The notes: a model not told the origin generated them from the letters alone. A DNA stretch of 64,000 nucleotides from Podospora comata (GCA_017354895.1 CP071499.1:3348001-3412000), one strand, 5' to 3'. Counted from the first letter of the stretch, positions 36,101 to 50,481 are shown. A program made the numbers and translations.

Positions 36101-39002
36101 TGGATGACCAGGTGGATCATTCCTGTTGCCATCCACCACCATCTCAATCAACTGGGGGCCAAATATTACCCGCCTGAATTGCTTCAGGGTTCTCCACCAC
36201 TCCCACTGTGTGCTGCAACGATTTGAATACTGTAGGGAAAATCGATACAATATTCTCAGCTAAACAAGTGCTGTCGAAGTGGTCGATCATCTCCAGCCGG
36301 CAAGACAGGGCTTAGTGCTGTCTCTTTGAAAGTTGCTGACACAGTACAGTAGTGCCATATCCAGAATCACGGATCGACAAAGTGTGTACATACCAATTAG
36401 CAAAATAGACTTGCCATGCTGTTTGCTGGCTGGTGTCGGGACTTGACCGCTCGCTTGGGTTGCGTCTACTTTGCTTTGCCACGCTTACTGTGTACTGCTT
36501 TTACCAAGACGGCCTAGCTCTTTCCCGAGGGTCGGGTTGTGTGGTGCACAAAGTGGCCAGTAGCAAGCCCGAGCGTGATATCGTGTCCTGCAGCTTTGGA
36601 TGGTCGGGATAGCAAAGAAGCAACAGGGACGCCATCCCATTGCGGCCCCTACCACGACGCTATCTTCAGCTGTCTCATGTACCCCAGCATTGCCAGCCCC
36701 CGATCGTCTTTCGTCCATCAATGCTTGACAAATGGGCATTACCGCTTCTGGCGGGGCAAAACAATGGGATTTATCACTGTGTGCAGTCCTAGCGTAACTG
36801 TACCAGTTGATAAAGTGCTCTCTTTCTTCATCGGCACTCGAGTCCATCAAATGGCGGCACTGTAGAAGCGAGTGGCCTCCTATGCCAAGATGGTGTTTGT
36901 TGTCTTTCCAGCTGCATGATGCCTTCCAAACCGATTTCTACTCTTTATCGTCTCTGGGGAGGTGAACCAGCGACGGTGATGGCCGTGATAGTAATAGAAT
37001 GATGGTAATAGCGAACCGGGGAAACACTTGCTGTGTTGCTATTCAGGATGTGGAGACTGGTCGCCAAACCCGGAGTCAGGGTCTCTAGCAGCTGAAGGGA
37101 CCATCCATGTTTTCATGAAACACGTCAACAGTCTTGTTGATGACGTGAAGGGTGCAATCTGGAGACTCTTGTAGTGTACGTCGGAATTTTTTCCGGACGA
37201 ACAGGAGGACTGATAGGTAACAGGACGGGTAGTTAGCTCCTATGTTATGGGCTGTGTACACTATATTGTAAGCTTTATCACGGCCAAATTTCCAGACTGC
37301 GTTACATACATATATAAGTTCAGCAATAGCTTGCTGAGGTAGCTGATGAAAGCCTCTGGTTGGTGAGGAGGACATGTTTCTTCAAGACTAAGATCTCGCG
37401 CTACCACCGCCAACACGTGCCATCGCCGATCGCACCACACCTAGTTTCGACGTGCATTATTACGGAATCATTGCTTTTTTCTTTGAAGGAGCATCACGTA
37501 ACAAAGCTGCTGGGGGACAAAGGGTCGGAAGAATGCTCTACGCACCTACCTGGACATGAAAAAGCCCACAACAGAGCAACGGGAATGTTGAAGGGCCCGG
37601 GCGGGACCACCAAGCTGCCATCAGAAATCCCAAAAGCGTTCAAGCAAGCGAGAGCGAGAGACCCTTGAACCAGTTGCTGATCGTGGGCTTTCCCCGCCTG
37701 CCCGCCTGGATGTGATGATTTCCACCCACATCCCTTGTGCCCTTCTCCTGGCGACAACATAGACACGCTCCACCCTTGAACCCAGCACGGTGTGGGTAAT
37801 GGCGGACCTGGGGCAGGGGTGCGCACCAGCCACTCTCTCCACTGACTGGAGCGTGTGGAGACGGACGAGGCCCAAAGCGAAATGCGGAGCCAGCGGACGA
37901 ACTGGAGTGATAGCCGACCGCCTGCCTGCCTGCCTTTCCACTTTCCAAAACCTCCAATCGACCGCCGTCAAGGCTCTGACCCCTCCTCGCCATATCAAAT
38001 CAGATCAGAGGGGTTTTGTCCGAAAAGAGGGTGTTGCATTGTTGGTGTCCCAGCGCAGCCCGCGTGCAGGCACACGGCAACACCAATCCGGCCCATACGA
38101 ATACGCGGTACTTAGTTGTTGCTCTTCGATGAGTGAGTCGAAGTGTGCTGGTCGATCGAGAACATGGTATGAGATGTTGTGTCTATGCTGTAATCATTAT
38201 TCGTTTCCGTAATCCGTGAGGGGGAAAAGGAAGGACCTTCGTCAAACCGTCGTAGACAGGTCGAAAAATCAAGAAAAGCCATGTGTCAATGTCCAAGGCC
38301 GTGCTGCAGGTGAGGAAAGTGATATTGTCACCACCATCACGTGCAGGGCTGCAGCTGCGTCTGGAATCGCACGGTTTCCTCATCGGCTGGACCTTCCCTT
38401 CCGCACCTTCCCATGAACAAGTTTCATGTTTGACACCCAGTGAGACTAAATAAGGTCGCAAAACCACACTACTACAAGCAGCCGCCAGAAAGGGTGATGT
38501 GATGGTGTACAATGGACTCAACCCAACTGCATGGAAGCGTCCGAGACGGATTCTGGTGAACGGCCCCCCAAACTTGGGGCTCTGGCCTTCCCACCTCGTT
38601 GGGATGAAGCTGTCTCCTGCGAGCGCCGGCTGTACCATTCTGACGGGATTTACAGTCACCACCCTACAGCCAGTGGGAAATCAGCTAGCTTGTTTTAGCA
38701 ATATCCTTCCGACCAATGTAGATTACACTAGACCAACATCAGTATCAATCACCACCTCGCAAAACCACGTCGATGTCAAACTGCAGCCCATCAGCGCGAG
38801 CTCCAGGAAACATCGCACACTCTGACGAGAAAAGGCTGGTCGGTTTGCCGTATGGAGTTAGCCGAGCTGCACCCGTGCCCCAAGAGCGCGCCGCAGATAC
38901 CATGATGTATGTACAACAAACAGTGGGAGTGTAGGTACTTTTTGCTGCTTTCCCCTCTGTCGGGCACGCTCATTCATCCAGTTCATGATGCCTGAGATCA
39001 CC

Positions 39003-39025
39003 ATGCCATCCATGCCATCCATGCC
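39003..39025. repeat. ATGCCATCC tandem repeat
   Basis: Two full nine-base units and the first five bases of a third lie in tandem. No coding context. Confidence 0.75.
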
Positions 39026-42000
39026 GGCCGACCACCGGAGATTCCTCTTCCTGTCCAATTGCGTGCAGCATGATTTGTTGGCGACGCTCCGCACACCGTC
39101 ACCACATTGGGTACAAAGGTGTGTGGGCAGGGTGGCAGGTCTCCATCCATGATGCCGGGAGGCCCAGCGCACGTCATGTGGTCCCACGGGTGCCGCGGTA
39201 AAAAAAAGACGTGAAAGTTCTTTTTTCCAATATCGCTCTCACCCAGAGGAGTCTCACCGCAACACCGGCAAACGCACCGCATGCAAATTGGGGGCAATAA
39301 GAGCCGCCTTTTGCCTTGTAATTGCTGCCGCCTTCGCGGCCGTGATCCTATCACCAGTGAGTTGGGCTTCCTGCAGCCACAGGGGGGGAAAGGAGCAGAG
39401 CAATAAATTGCTAAGTACCATGGCGCAATGCTGTCGACGCTGGCCATCCCAGCAGCCGGGTTCTGGAGTCGCGAATATTCGCGTGCCTGCCGCGAGAAAA
39501 TTAGCGCAAATGCTTCCCAGTTCGGGCAATAATTTTCACCCCTCCAGGGAGTCGGGACGAGAACCCCACAAAGGACCCGGGCCCCAGCATGCAATCCCGC
39601 CCTCCCCCTGTTTCCCGGCTCTGCTTGAATATCGACAGCTGCACTGTATCGACATAAAGCGGTGATGCAAGCATGCGCGTGTGATGATCCTGGAGAGTGT
39701 CATCGGCTCTTCGAAAAACCACAAAAAGAAACATCGAGTACACTGCCCAAAAGTGCATGTAGCTGGAAAGGAAATACCCGTCTTGTCGTGAAAGCTTCCG
39801 CAAACGGAACAGCTTTTTGTGGCGGCTGCTGCCATGCTTTGGTGCCAGATTTGCGAGCCCAGCCTTTTCCTGTGACATAGAAGGTCAAGCGTTCTTTGCT
39901 AGTCAGGAACGTCTGTGTATTCCCGTAGGTCGCCTTTATGTGTCGAACTGGGATGTGGGAGCCGAAGCCGTCTCTCGGCCGAGGGCATTCCATTTTTCTT
40001 TGAAAGCATGGTCCGGCCCGTTCATAGCGGCCATTTGCGGGTGGTGCTCGCCCGCACCCGTCCCCTTGGTTACTCTATCTCCTGTTCGGAGTATTGCATA
40101 GGTGTCTGTGGCAACCCTGGCGGTGGCATTTTTTTTTTTCGTTTTTTTTTGTATTTGCTCGTTCGTATTCGAATGCATCTCTCCCACCGCTCTTTCTATT
40201 GTGGTGTCATGTCGATTGCCATCCCGCTTACTCCCACCCAACGTTCAGCTCAGTAAGATCACAATGTGAGCCCTTCGGCCCGTGTTGCAGATGAGGAGCC
40301 ACAATGAATTGGAAGGAGATCGAACGAGAATAAAAACTGGCGCATGACAAATTAATCTTGTCTGCTTTCTTCAACGTTCCCACAGGCCCGAAACGTTCTT
40401 AAGCTGTTTGATATCAGAGTTGACCTGGCCAGCACGTGGCGAACCTGATAACCTACATTTAGGTCAAAAACGAATGTTTCTTACTAACGGCCTGGAGTGA
40501 CCAATTTGTTCAGTCATACTTTGATCTTAATTCAATAATTTGACGGGAAGAGTCGGGTGTCCTTTCAGCCAACCATCGAGCAAAGGTCAGTCCAAAATTC
40601 CATTGCATGGTGATTCTGTCAAGCCGCCCAGATGGCAGTCGAGGTTCCAGCCAGTTGCCACGACTACCCTCATCATCGGAGCCGCTTCTTTGTGATGTTC
40701 TGCTGAACTGAGGCTGGCAATCTGATGCAGCCGGTGGCTTGGACTCCTCGGCATCAGGCATTGGCACCGTGCCCCTCCAAGACATCACACGCGGTTTTAG
40801 TGTGATCCAATCCACCGGGTCGGTTGAGATCTGTCAACTTTGCCCTTGACAGATCATCTTACTAACTGCTTTTAGCGACAACCTCATGTAGGTCTTGGGC
40901 CGACCATAAGCTGGCCTTTATCGTATTTGAGTATCAGTTGATTTCTTCCTTTATTTCTTGTTACTTCTTTGCTTCTCTCGCCCGCTCTTTTGCTTCCAGC
41001 TAACCACCGGCCGCCCATCCAAGACACCTGGCAACAAAAGCATCAGGTTCTGTCGCATTCAGCTTGTCTCTGTCTGAACGTGACTAAAAACCTGTGTTCT
41101 AGACCGCCTCTAGAAGCCCCTATCAGCTCTCAAACTCCCTCGCACAACCTTTGGCCCGTGATCAGGAAGCAGCTGTGTGTGACTTGTCAGTTATCCGAGT
41201 CAAGTTCTGCTCTTCCCTCTGAGCCAATATTTAGCCCAGATCGGCGCTACTGGGCAGCACAAGCATACAGCAGTGATCGCAATCGCCATTGCCGGTTTCC
41301 CTGAAACTGGCGACGGTGGAGGATGGGGTTGGTGGAGAAGAGCCATGTTTGGCCAAGCTCACCAGCTGAAAGCAAGGAGTCGTTGGCTAGTACCAAGCTA
41401 TCAACAGGTGATGCTCACACCTTGCTTCACAACCAAGTCCTGTCATTACGAGGTCGGACAAACCTGCCAGACACAGCGCTGTGGCTTGTAGGCAGTCACA
41501 TTCATGTTTCTGTCCCCGGACGGGGTGTCTTCTGGATGTCAGCGATGCCTTCTACGATTTCCCAGCGTGGCCAGTCAAATCCCCGATTAGTGCGCAAGCT
41601 ATTTACCTTCGCGACGGCATCACACCAGGCACCCCAGCTGCCCCGGATTTTCGCTGCTCTGAAAATCAAGCTTAGCACGCTAATTTAGTTTCGCCACAAC
41701 ACCGCAAGTGCGAAACCTTAATTCAACTCACTCCCGCCCGCTGGTGTCCACGGAGCTACGGTTGGTTTGTCCCGCTACTCGATCAAGAAACATGGACGGC
41801 TTGAAACGCATATCGCAGGGCACTTCGGAACTTTGGCCGCGAGCTGGGATGCTGTCTGTGGTTCTGATTTGGCAGAGAGGAGGACATCTGCTTACACTAT
41901 GTCTCGGGAGAACTTGGTGCCAGGTTACACACCACACCGATCAGTGCTACTGTGTAGGTTCTCTTGGTTCTTGGCTCTTCTTTTCTTCCGCATTTTCTTC

Positions 42001-44998
42001 TCGCAGATTTCCCATGCTGGCCACGCGGTCGGAGATGGCCACCGCGACGTAACCTCCCAGACGCTTCGCCTGTAAATATAGCATTCATGCCATGCACACT
42101 GGCGGCGGCCGCTGAAACTGGGGCCTGGCAAAACAGACGAAGCACGTGGCATTCCCGAGGTCCGCCGTGTGCTTACTATGTGTGTGACTGTGTTCTTGCG
42201 CCGCACAATATTACGTTGAACCGATGATGCTTTGAAATCCCAAAAACCGCTTGTGAATATCGATCGGCGGGAAGCTCTTCTCAGAGATCAACTCATCACC
42301 TTTCGATCCATCGGGCTAGTGCGGAATTTGAATAAGTTGCGAAGATCCTCGCTTAATGGCTTTCCCGACTGATCTTTTTCCAGCCACCTCTTTGGAACCA
42401 CACAGTGTTCCACACATGGCAGCTACTGGACCCCGGAATGCAATGCACCAGCCCAGGGTTACTTTGCAAAGCCGTGTTTCTTGGGGTGAGCCGCGCTCCT
42501 ACCCTATTCCAGATAGTGTAGTCACCTTCCCTAGCATGTAGCAATTCCTTCACTTCGGAACCTGGGTTTCGAGAAGATCATGGTTTTTTTCGGGCAAGAC
42601 AACATAATGAAGCGTGGAAACGAGATGGTGGGTAGAAAGAGAGCAAAGGTCAATGCTGAATTCTTGATCGATGCAGAATGCAGCATGCACAGATACCTGC
42701 ACATACTCGGCATATTCATTCACGCAGAACCAGCCAGTCACATTACCCGTCTCTTTGCCACACCTTGCACACCACACAACCTGGACCTCTCTGCCGCCAC
42801 TTCCCTCTGGACTTTTTATCCCCCATTAGCAGGAGCAAAGAGGGGAAAAAAACAACAACGGCCCATCGGCAGGATTTGCGAGCTGGTTGCCCCCAATTCT
42901 TTTTGGCAGTTGCCCTTCTTGTTCGACCCACCATTCCGTCCCAAGCGCGCCAAAAAAGCACAGACACGCTGCAACCTCTCCGAACCACACAAACACTGAC
43001 CACAACTTAACATCTGCATACATTTACCACTTCTTCACTGTCCGCTGAACCGCTCGGAGGAGGGCTTCTTACGTGCCGACAGCCTGCAACAATACCTCCA
43101 ACCACGCTCAGCATCTCGGGCCACAGATTGGACTTGACGGTCCCTCACCAGCAAGAGGTTCGAGCCACGAGTCATTAACCCACAGCTGGGCATTGAGGGG
43201 GGGGAGCTCAGCAGGAGGGCACATCCTGGCATACAAATCCACCTGAGGTGGGCTCGCACCAGACCAGGAAGCCGGGGTTGCATGGGCGATTGGCTGGCTG
43301 CCCGCTTTTTTTAGCTGAATTATCCTGCGGCTTCGATAAGAGAAAGCGCAAACCCTGGGGGCAACCTGGACAGTCGCTGGATCATCAAAGGCCGAGGGTC
43401 CCCGAAGGCGAAAACGATTACCTATTGCCCGCCTTATTTCACCGGAAATCGTAGAAACAGCCGGTCGCCGTGTGTTGTCGACAGGTAACGAGAAACGGGA
43501 GGCGGCCAGAAGCCGGGAACTGACAACAACAAAAAAACAACAAACCCCGGCCCGTACTGCCTTTTGACCGCACACTCCGCAGTAACCTACCTGGGTATCA
43601 TCAGTCAGTCCCCTGTCCCGATCACTTGTGGGCTGGTGGGGATTCCTCGTTGCTCCAGGTCGGCTGGTGTCCCATTCTGCTGCTGCCCAGCGTTCAGCAA
43701 CCGCAAGCACCCATTCGCAAGGACCCCAGCATCTACACTACATACATACCAAGCATCGGCTCAATTCACGCAGTGCCTGCATGTTGTCTGAGGTGGCCTT
43801 CCAAAGCAAGCCACTCCATACGTGATAACTCGCCTGGACCACGCGTCAAAAAAGACAAAAGACAGCAAGCAGTTCACGCCTCTGAGGACATCTCAACAGG
43901 CCTTCAAGGTCAACTAACATATTTTATTTACACCTTCACCGACTTCCAGTAATTACCAGCCATTTCGTGCAGGACGTGCCTGCCCAGGCTCAGCACATCC
44001 TCCTCCACACGGGCTCCACTCATCTTGTCAACGATTCGAGAACGTCAACCCCTCCCTCTCATTCACTTTCGTCCACGCGCACCATCACAGTGGGTAGCCT
44101 GAACTGGGGTGACCACCCCTTCATCTGTTCCAACTGGAGAATTATACCGGCCCTGCTAGGTTTGGACCATACAGCTTACCGGTACCCCATCTATCTCATT
44201 TCCCACTCACCACACCTGTATAAAATTCGCGTCCTCCCGCACTAAGCTCGATTTTCCCTCGCGCATTTCTCAGGAGGGCGGCTCCCGACTTCAGTCTGCA
44301 CGTCAAACAGCATCTGGAACGTGCCTCTCTTTTCGCAGAGGCGACAGGCTTCATCACCACACAGCATCCTCCATCATCACAAGCTGTTTACATACATCAG
44401 CGACGACAAGCCGCCGTCGTCGATCAACAGAGTCAGTCCTCAGCAAAGCACAAACCTTAAAACAGACCCATCAAGCTATCCCGTACTGTCGAGAGGGAGA
44501 GCCACTTTTCTAGTCCTTTTAGCGCCTTCGCCCTGAAAAGAGAATCGTGCAGTGGCAGAGGGAGAGAGGCACTGGGCGCATTTTAGCCAAACTTTTTTTT
44601 CCGCCAAGGGTGGATCTCTTGAAAGTCAGAACCATCCTTGTCTGGTGACTGGATTGATCTGCTTGGTGGACGCCTATCAACAAGCCCCCATCGAGTCAAG
44701 TACAAGGACCCTGGTTCTGCGGAGTCCCCTCAGAGCTACCAAGAGGAAGACCGTCTGGGCCCAACAAAGCTAAATAAGAGCGCCAGCATCGCCGGTCCTC
44801 GAGCTATCAGGTGCCGGGTCATCGACGATTCATCAAGGCTACAGCCCTCTACCCCTTGTCTGTCTGAACGCCTTAATACATTGTTCCCGCCGCCGCCCGC
44901 TACTTGGGACGAAAGCAGCCATCTTCCAATCCGCCAGACCTCCCGCTTTACGCCTCCACCAGCAGCTCGCTTCACGCCGATTCCACCCAGACGGGAGT

Positions 44999-46746
44999 AT
45001 GCTTAGGGAGCTTCCACCACAGCAGGCTACATCGCTCCCCCGCCCTGGCCAGGAACAGCTGCCAGGCAAACAGCATATGGAACGCACTGCCGACTATTCA
45101 GGTTTGCCATCGCCTTATCCTAGTACCGTCGGCGACGCCCAATCTGAGGCCTCTTCTGTAGATCCTGCTACGGTTGCATCAACAACATATTCTCAGCAGC
45201 CAGAAGTGAGGTCAGCAACCGCGTACCCGGCAGCAGGCACGCCAACTTCTTCAGAGTACAGCGTGTATCCTCCTCACTCGGCCCGGTCTGCCAACGGCAC
45301 TTTTCCGGACACCCATCTCCAGCGTTCCTACCACCCGGCCAGCAACCACCAAGGCAGCAGTGGAGGTATGGCGCAAACACCAACCAGTCCGTTGCCTTTA
45401 CAAGATGGGCGTAGCCATCACAACCCGCAGCAAGCCAGATCTGACAGCGGAGTACCTATAGATCCATCAATCGCCGCAGCAAGCCCGACGACGTATTCTC
45501 ATCCGCAATATTCGCCCTACGCCGCTCCCCATCAAGACATGTCCCACCAATACGCCCACTCGGGTGTTTACCAGACAAGTCGACCAGATTGGGCCACCTA
45601 TCAGTCCCCTGGTGGGGTTATGGCCGGAGGCCACCACGCTGTCTTCGCCCCATCAGCATCGGCAGCTGCTCAACCACGACCTAATCAGGTGAGTTTGGTG
45701 TGTCTTCCTTTCCAGAACAGCACTTCGCGCTCGAAGAGATGCGGCGGGTATGGGACCATGGTGTGTTTTTTTTTTTTGGGGAGGACGCTCCGGCATCGGA
45801 CTCTGCTGGTGATCTTGTTGTCTGTGGAATCGGCGTGGCTCCACTTGTAAGCAGGCAATCAGGGGTTTGGAGGGGGGTCGAGAACAACGATCGGAATGGC
45901 ACAGAGGTTGAAAGATTGGGAAGCGACAATTTGCTAACGGCTGTGGCGCAGGTGTACTCATTCGTGCCAATTCCGGGCGCGCAACAACATAAACGCCCTC
46001 GGAGAAGATATGAAGAAATCGAGCGCATGTATAAGTGCGGGTGGAATGGGTGCGAAAAGGCCTATGGGACACTCAACCATCTCAATGCGCATGTCACCAT
46101 GCAGGGTCATGGAAACAAGAGGACTCCTGAAGGTATGTGTGTCTTTTCATTGTGTTGCTCAATTTAGTGCCGCACCAGCGCGCGCTTGTTTTGGTTTCCC
46201 GAGTTTTGGTTCCCTTTGGCGTTGCGTCCTCGCGGGCTAGCGCTGGATCGAACCGGCCTGTTGGTATTCAATAACAACGCCATGTCCCGACTGATAACTA
46301 ACTTGTGGGCCTCGTAGAATTCAAGGAAATACGTAAAGAGTGGAAGGCGCGCAAGAAGGAGGAGGAAGCTCAAAGGAAGGCGGAAGAAGAGCGCCAACGC
46401 CAGGCTGCCGCCTCCGCCGCTGCTGCGCAAGGCACGGCGGATTCCTCCGTCGCCGACGGTGCCCAACCAGCCACCACATATTCGGGTTCGAGGGCCGTTC
46501 AGCTCCCGCCGATTGGCTACGGTCCTGCTCAGTACCCTGCCCCTCCTTCGGCGGGCATGCAGCAGCCCCTTTCCGAGTACCAGAGCGCTGCTCACGTCTA
46601 CCCCAGCTACTCGCCCCCTACGTACGGTCAAACATCTCAGCCAATGTATAACCAGCGTATGTAACCCTGATCGGGCATGCTGTCGGCAATGTTGCATTCT
46701 AACACACTGCTTTGCTGAAGACAACGGCGGCCAAAACAGCCACTAG
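44999..46746 (+). CDS. con7: Con7, C2H2 zinc-finger developmental regulator
   Basis: Exons 44999-45688, 45952-46132, 46318-46656 and 46721-46746 encode 411 residues. The N-terminal 230 residues are Ser/Pro/Tyr/Gln-rich, with the family's PPQQATSLP and DYSGLPSPYPS strings. Exon 2 holds VYSFVPIPGAQQHKRPRRRY, then the single finger with C259, C264, H277 and H283 (KCGWNGCEKAYGTLNHLNAH). A basic-acidic helix follows (EFKEIRKEWKARKKEEE), then a Tyr/Pro-rich end. Con7 of Magnaporthe and its Fusarium and Aspergillus relatives control conidiation, appressorium formation, cell-wall genes and morphology in the nucleus. The last intron has a GTATGT donor and a TTCTAACAC branch point; retaining it ends the protein two residues later. 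The first intron is 263 nt. Confidence 0.94.
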
Positions 46747-49103
46747 AGGGAGGAGGCTTTGCGATGGAGTGGAGCATGTTATGACGATGGCACAATGCCA
46801 CCATGGAGCTGAATGCTCGAGACACTCATGGCGTCATGTCTACACTTCGTGCCGTAGAGCCGGTCGAAAAAAAGCGCCGATATGGCTTTACTTTGATTTT
46901 TGTGGAGCGTTCACACAAGCTGCCGATAATTTTCGAGGTCGGCTGACGAGGATAGGGGGGCTAGGTTGGTATCGACAGGTTTGGTCGGAGCGGAGCATTT
47001 ACAAAGTCATGGCTGTCTCGGAGCATTGGGTTGAAGGTGTTTGTTGTGGTTCTTGTGTTGTTGTTTTTGGCAACCTTCCCGCGCTAATGTTATCTTACCA
47101 AAACTGTATACTTTCTGGGAGGGTTGCGAGACCTCTTTTTCATTTTTCGGTTGTGGAGGAAATACCCCGGGGATGGAGAATGCTTGGTTGGCGGATGTGT
47201 GGAGTTGTCTGTGTCTTGATTGAATTCTCGCTTATTGTTTATGTCTACATGTCTATTCTTCTCTTTCCTGCACATCAAATCAAATTGAGAGCGGGGGGTG
47301 TTTTGCGAATTTGTTTTGCAAGGCTTTGAAAGAAAGCTTATAGAGATCAGGAAATAGGGAAAAGCAGGTATGGGAGGTGCGTGTTGGCAGTCGGTGAAAA
47401 CGAGAGAAGGATGGGTGATGGCTTTGTGCGTTGTTGAGTGAAGAGCATGGCACAATGCTCGGAACAGACGCAAGCAAAGGGTGGAGAGCAAGGAAAAGGC
47501 GTGCATAATTTGATCATGCTGGGAGGTGCCTTTGTCACTGACTACTGGCATTGTTGCCGACGATCGGCCCTGGCAACTGGAAAGCCGTTCCCTGGATTGC
47601 TCGTGGTGCGGCTTCGCCAGCAGGCAATGGAAAAGGTGCGGTTGCATATGATACGGCGACCGTCCACCTACCCAAGCATTTGTTACGTTATATAAGCACG
47701 CCGTGGGATGGGCTCTGACTTGGTATGGGAAAAAACCAGACCAGGCTCATGTCCACATACATATGAGGCGAGGAAGAGGAACATCCAACCGCCGCCCCCC
47801 TCTCAAGAAGCAGAGCGGAACTTATCTAGAAACTTGAGGATCAAAATTGTAAAACTCCAACAAACAACAGCCAAGCGCTCTACCTTCCCGTTCTCTGATC
47901 TTTGTTACTGTGTTGTGTAACCCTTTTGGCAAGAACTTTCCATGTGCGATGCTGCTGCAGCTACCGCCCAAACCTTTTTAGTTTATTCTTCTAGAAGACG
48001 AACACGTTCCCACTGTTGAGAAGGTGCCACAAACGGCGGGATGCAGTTGTAGGACGAGAACTTCCTCGAGGCGGCAGGTGGCCGAGAGCAAAAGGGCAGG
48101 TATACAGAAGTACCGGTACTTGCGAGGTACAAGACCTTCCTTACCTGCCCTGTCTTTGTATCTGTGGACGAACTTTGACGCCATGGTCGGGGTGACCCCT
48201 AGCGATTAAGCTGTGTTGTAACGTTGGGATGTTTAGTCTCGGTGGCGGATTGCCTGGCCATGCATCGTCAACGGTTTTTGTTGAGTTGTGGTTTTTTTCT
48301 TCCTCAGGGGTAATAACGTTGGGTGTGCTGCCGACGTTTTAAATTATTACAGATAATACAGGCTAGTTAACTGAGTGGAAAATGTATATATACATTGCAG
48401 TCATTTTGACTGTTCTTCTTCTTCTGGAAGAAGGGGGGGAGTGGTTGTCAAAACTGAGTGAACTGCGACAGGGGGTTGCTGTTGGGATGACGCAGTTGCT
48501 TAGCTAGCGTTGTGTAACCACACTTTTCTTTTCTTCTTTTTCTTCTTTGGCATTGGGGGGTTTAATCGGGCCGGTTCGGGAGGTTGTCTTTCGGGAGCGG
48601 GCCGGGAAGGGGAGGGATGGATGGTGGAATAATTTAACGAAAACTAAAAGTTTGTTGATCGACGGTTTTCTCTTCGCCAGGTTGGTGTACAGCAGCAAAG
48701 CCTGTGGGTTACATGAACGTTGCCGAGGACGAGAAGAAGATGCGAGGCAGATGACTTGCTTTTTGGGTGACACTTGTCATACTTTGGTTGCTTGAGAAGA
48801 GACCAGCTGGGATGGAAGGGGGGAAAAGGGGGGAGGGAGGAGATACCGGAAGAGAAAGAAGGGGGGGGACTGGGAGCTATACTCACTTGCTATGCAAAGG
48901 TTGAAATAAGCAGCTTTTTGCTCTTCCCGAGTGCCAGCCTGTCGGGAATGATCTGACGAGAAAAGCGAATGCTACTGTACGCGCAGGAAGCAGCACACAT
49001 GCTTGCTGCACATATCCCACCCGGCACATGACGACGGGATGGGGTGACAGGGCAAGAAACATGGAAGCAAGACGGACATGGATTGTCGGAATCTGCCAGC
49101 CAA

Positions 49104-49123
49104 GGACCGGGACCGGGACCGGG
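49104..49123. repeat. GGACCG tandem repeat
   Basis: Three units and a part of a fourth, in a non-coding stretch. Confidence 0.7.
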
Positions 49124-50481
49124 AAAAGGACCGACATGTTGGAACCCAATTGACTGGAGCCGAGGGAGAGCAGCCGGGGCGGGTTGCAGATACGGATAAT
49201 CACAAAAAGGGGACCCGATGACTCTCGTTTAAATGAACTACATGCTGCAGTCAGTGGGCTCGGTGTGACGGTTGCTACCTTGCTGTCCCGTAAAATGCTC
49301 GAGGGCAGTGCCTACCTAACCTCCATGTGCCCTGCAGCATGCCAAGTGTTGTGGCCCGTTGGAAAAGCAGTGGGTGATACTGTATGGATGGATGATGATG
49401 TGCATTGTGCAGGTACGTACGACCTGACACTGATACAACGGGCCAGATAACCAGACCACAGGGCTCGTTGATAGATAACTGTGCCGGGGAGACAGGGCAA
49501 GGAGTTTTCTCAACCGCACAGCAGGGGGGAAAATACGAGCAGTTGGGCAACGTTTGACCTGGCTCTTCTCGTCTCTCTCCTACTCTGTTGATAGGGAATA
49601 GGTAATGTAATGTACTGTACCTACCTTAACCTACCACCACCAAGACTTGGTTGCATATGCACTCCATCGGTTCAGTCTCTTTACCTTAGCATTCCTTCGC
49701 TCCATTCTGGTGCCATCCATGCCCCATGCCTGCCACGTTTTGTGATGGTTGCGTCGCACAGGGCTAAAAAGCCTAGTGAGAAAAAGGAAAAAAGACTTGT
49801 TTAGCTCCCTTTCCGTTACCTTCTGGCCATCCCAGCCCGTCCCGCACACTACCGCAGGGTCCGTCATACCGGCGCACTGGAACCGGGACGGGACGACATG
49901 TTTTAGAGGGAAGCTGAGGTGAAGAGCCCGTCACCCAAGTTTGGCACTAAAAGGCCGCGGCTCCGTACGGGCTGCACTGTGCGCGCTTGTTTGCTTAGCC
50001 TCGTCCGCCCCCCTCCCCCCCAAGCCCGGGCGAGCGGGCCTGTCCCTGGTTGACTTTTTGACGACTGCCCCGTGCGCCCCCCCGGATCAACGGTCAGCGG
50101 GTAATCATCCCGTCCCGTGCCGCCGCCGCGGCTCCGCCCCATTCCCCCGCACCCACCTCCACTTTGCAGACGGAGGTGGCTTGCTTTTGCACACGCGATG
50201 CCCGGGTCTAGGAATAATAAGAGCAATTACGTGCATGGGTTCTAAAAAGAGGAAGTCAAATTCGCCAAGTAAAAGACGAGTCTAGCGCAGCCAATTCATG
50301 CAGCTTGTCTTCAGTTTGGCCGTTCCACCACCATGTACACAACTCAGCTAGAGTCACTATCTATCCGCAGAGACAAAAACAACCCGGAAAACTATTTGCA
50401 GCTCTACCTTGAAATTTTGACAGCCTTTCGGTTTGCGGATGACAGCCAGTGATCAGCTTGAAAGTGCAGCAATCTGCAGCG

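Larger units (their letters stand above)
32045..44998. other. About 13 kb without a supported gene, 5' flank of con7
   Basis: The stretch from the DBP2 stop to the con7 start has no frame with a recognised domain, no helicase- or enzyme-type motif, and no pair of frames that joins by splice sites. The largest frames (35325-36008, 38998-39594 and 43108-43710, all minus) look random: Pro/Arg/Ser-rich, with overlapping open frames on several strands. Its first about 1 kb is DBP2 trailer. The last part, roughly 42-45 kb, is C/T- and CA-rich with many short upstream ATGs, as in a long fungal leader. It may carry enhancers or non-coding transcripts for con7. Confidence 0.5.

Noticed and set aside
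38998-39594. A 198-codon minus-strand frame
   Set aside because: Its end is a translated ATGCCATCC repeat; no motif or leader pattern is seen.
43108-43710. A 200-codon minus-strand frame upstream of con7
   Set aside because: No recognised motif, and it lies in the likely leader and promoter region of con7 on the other strand.
44638-45006. A 122-codon + frame that could be an extra N-terminal exon of con7
   Set aside because: It is out of phase with the con7 frame and no good splice pair joins it; known Con7 proteins start close to the PPQQATSLP string. It may be an upstream ORF.
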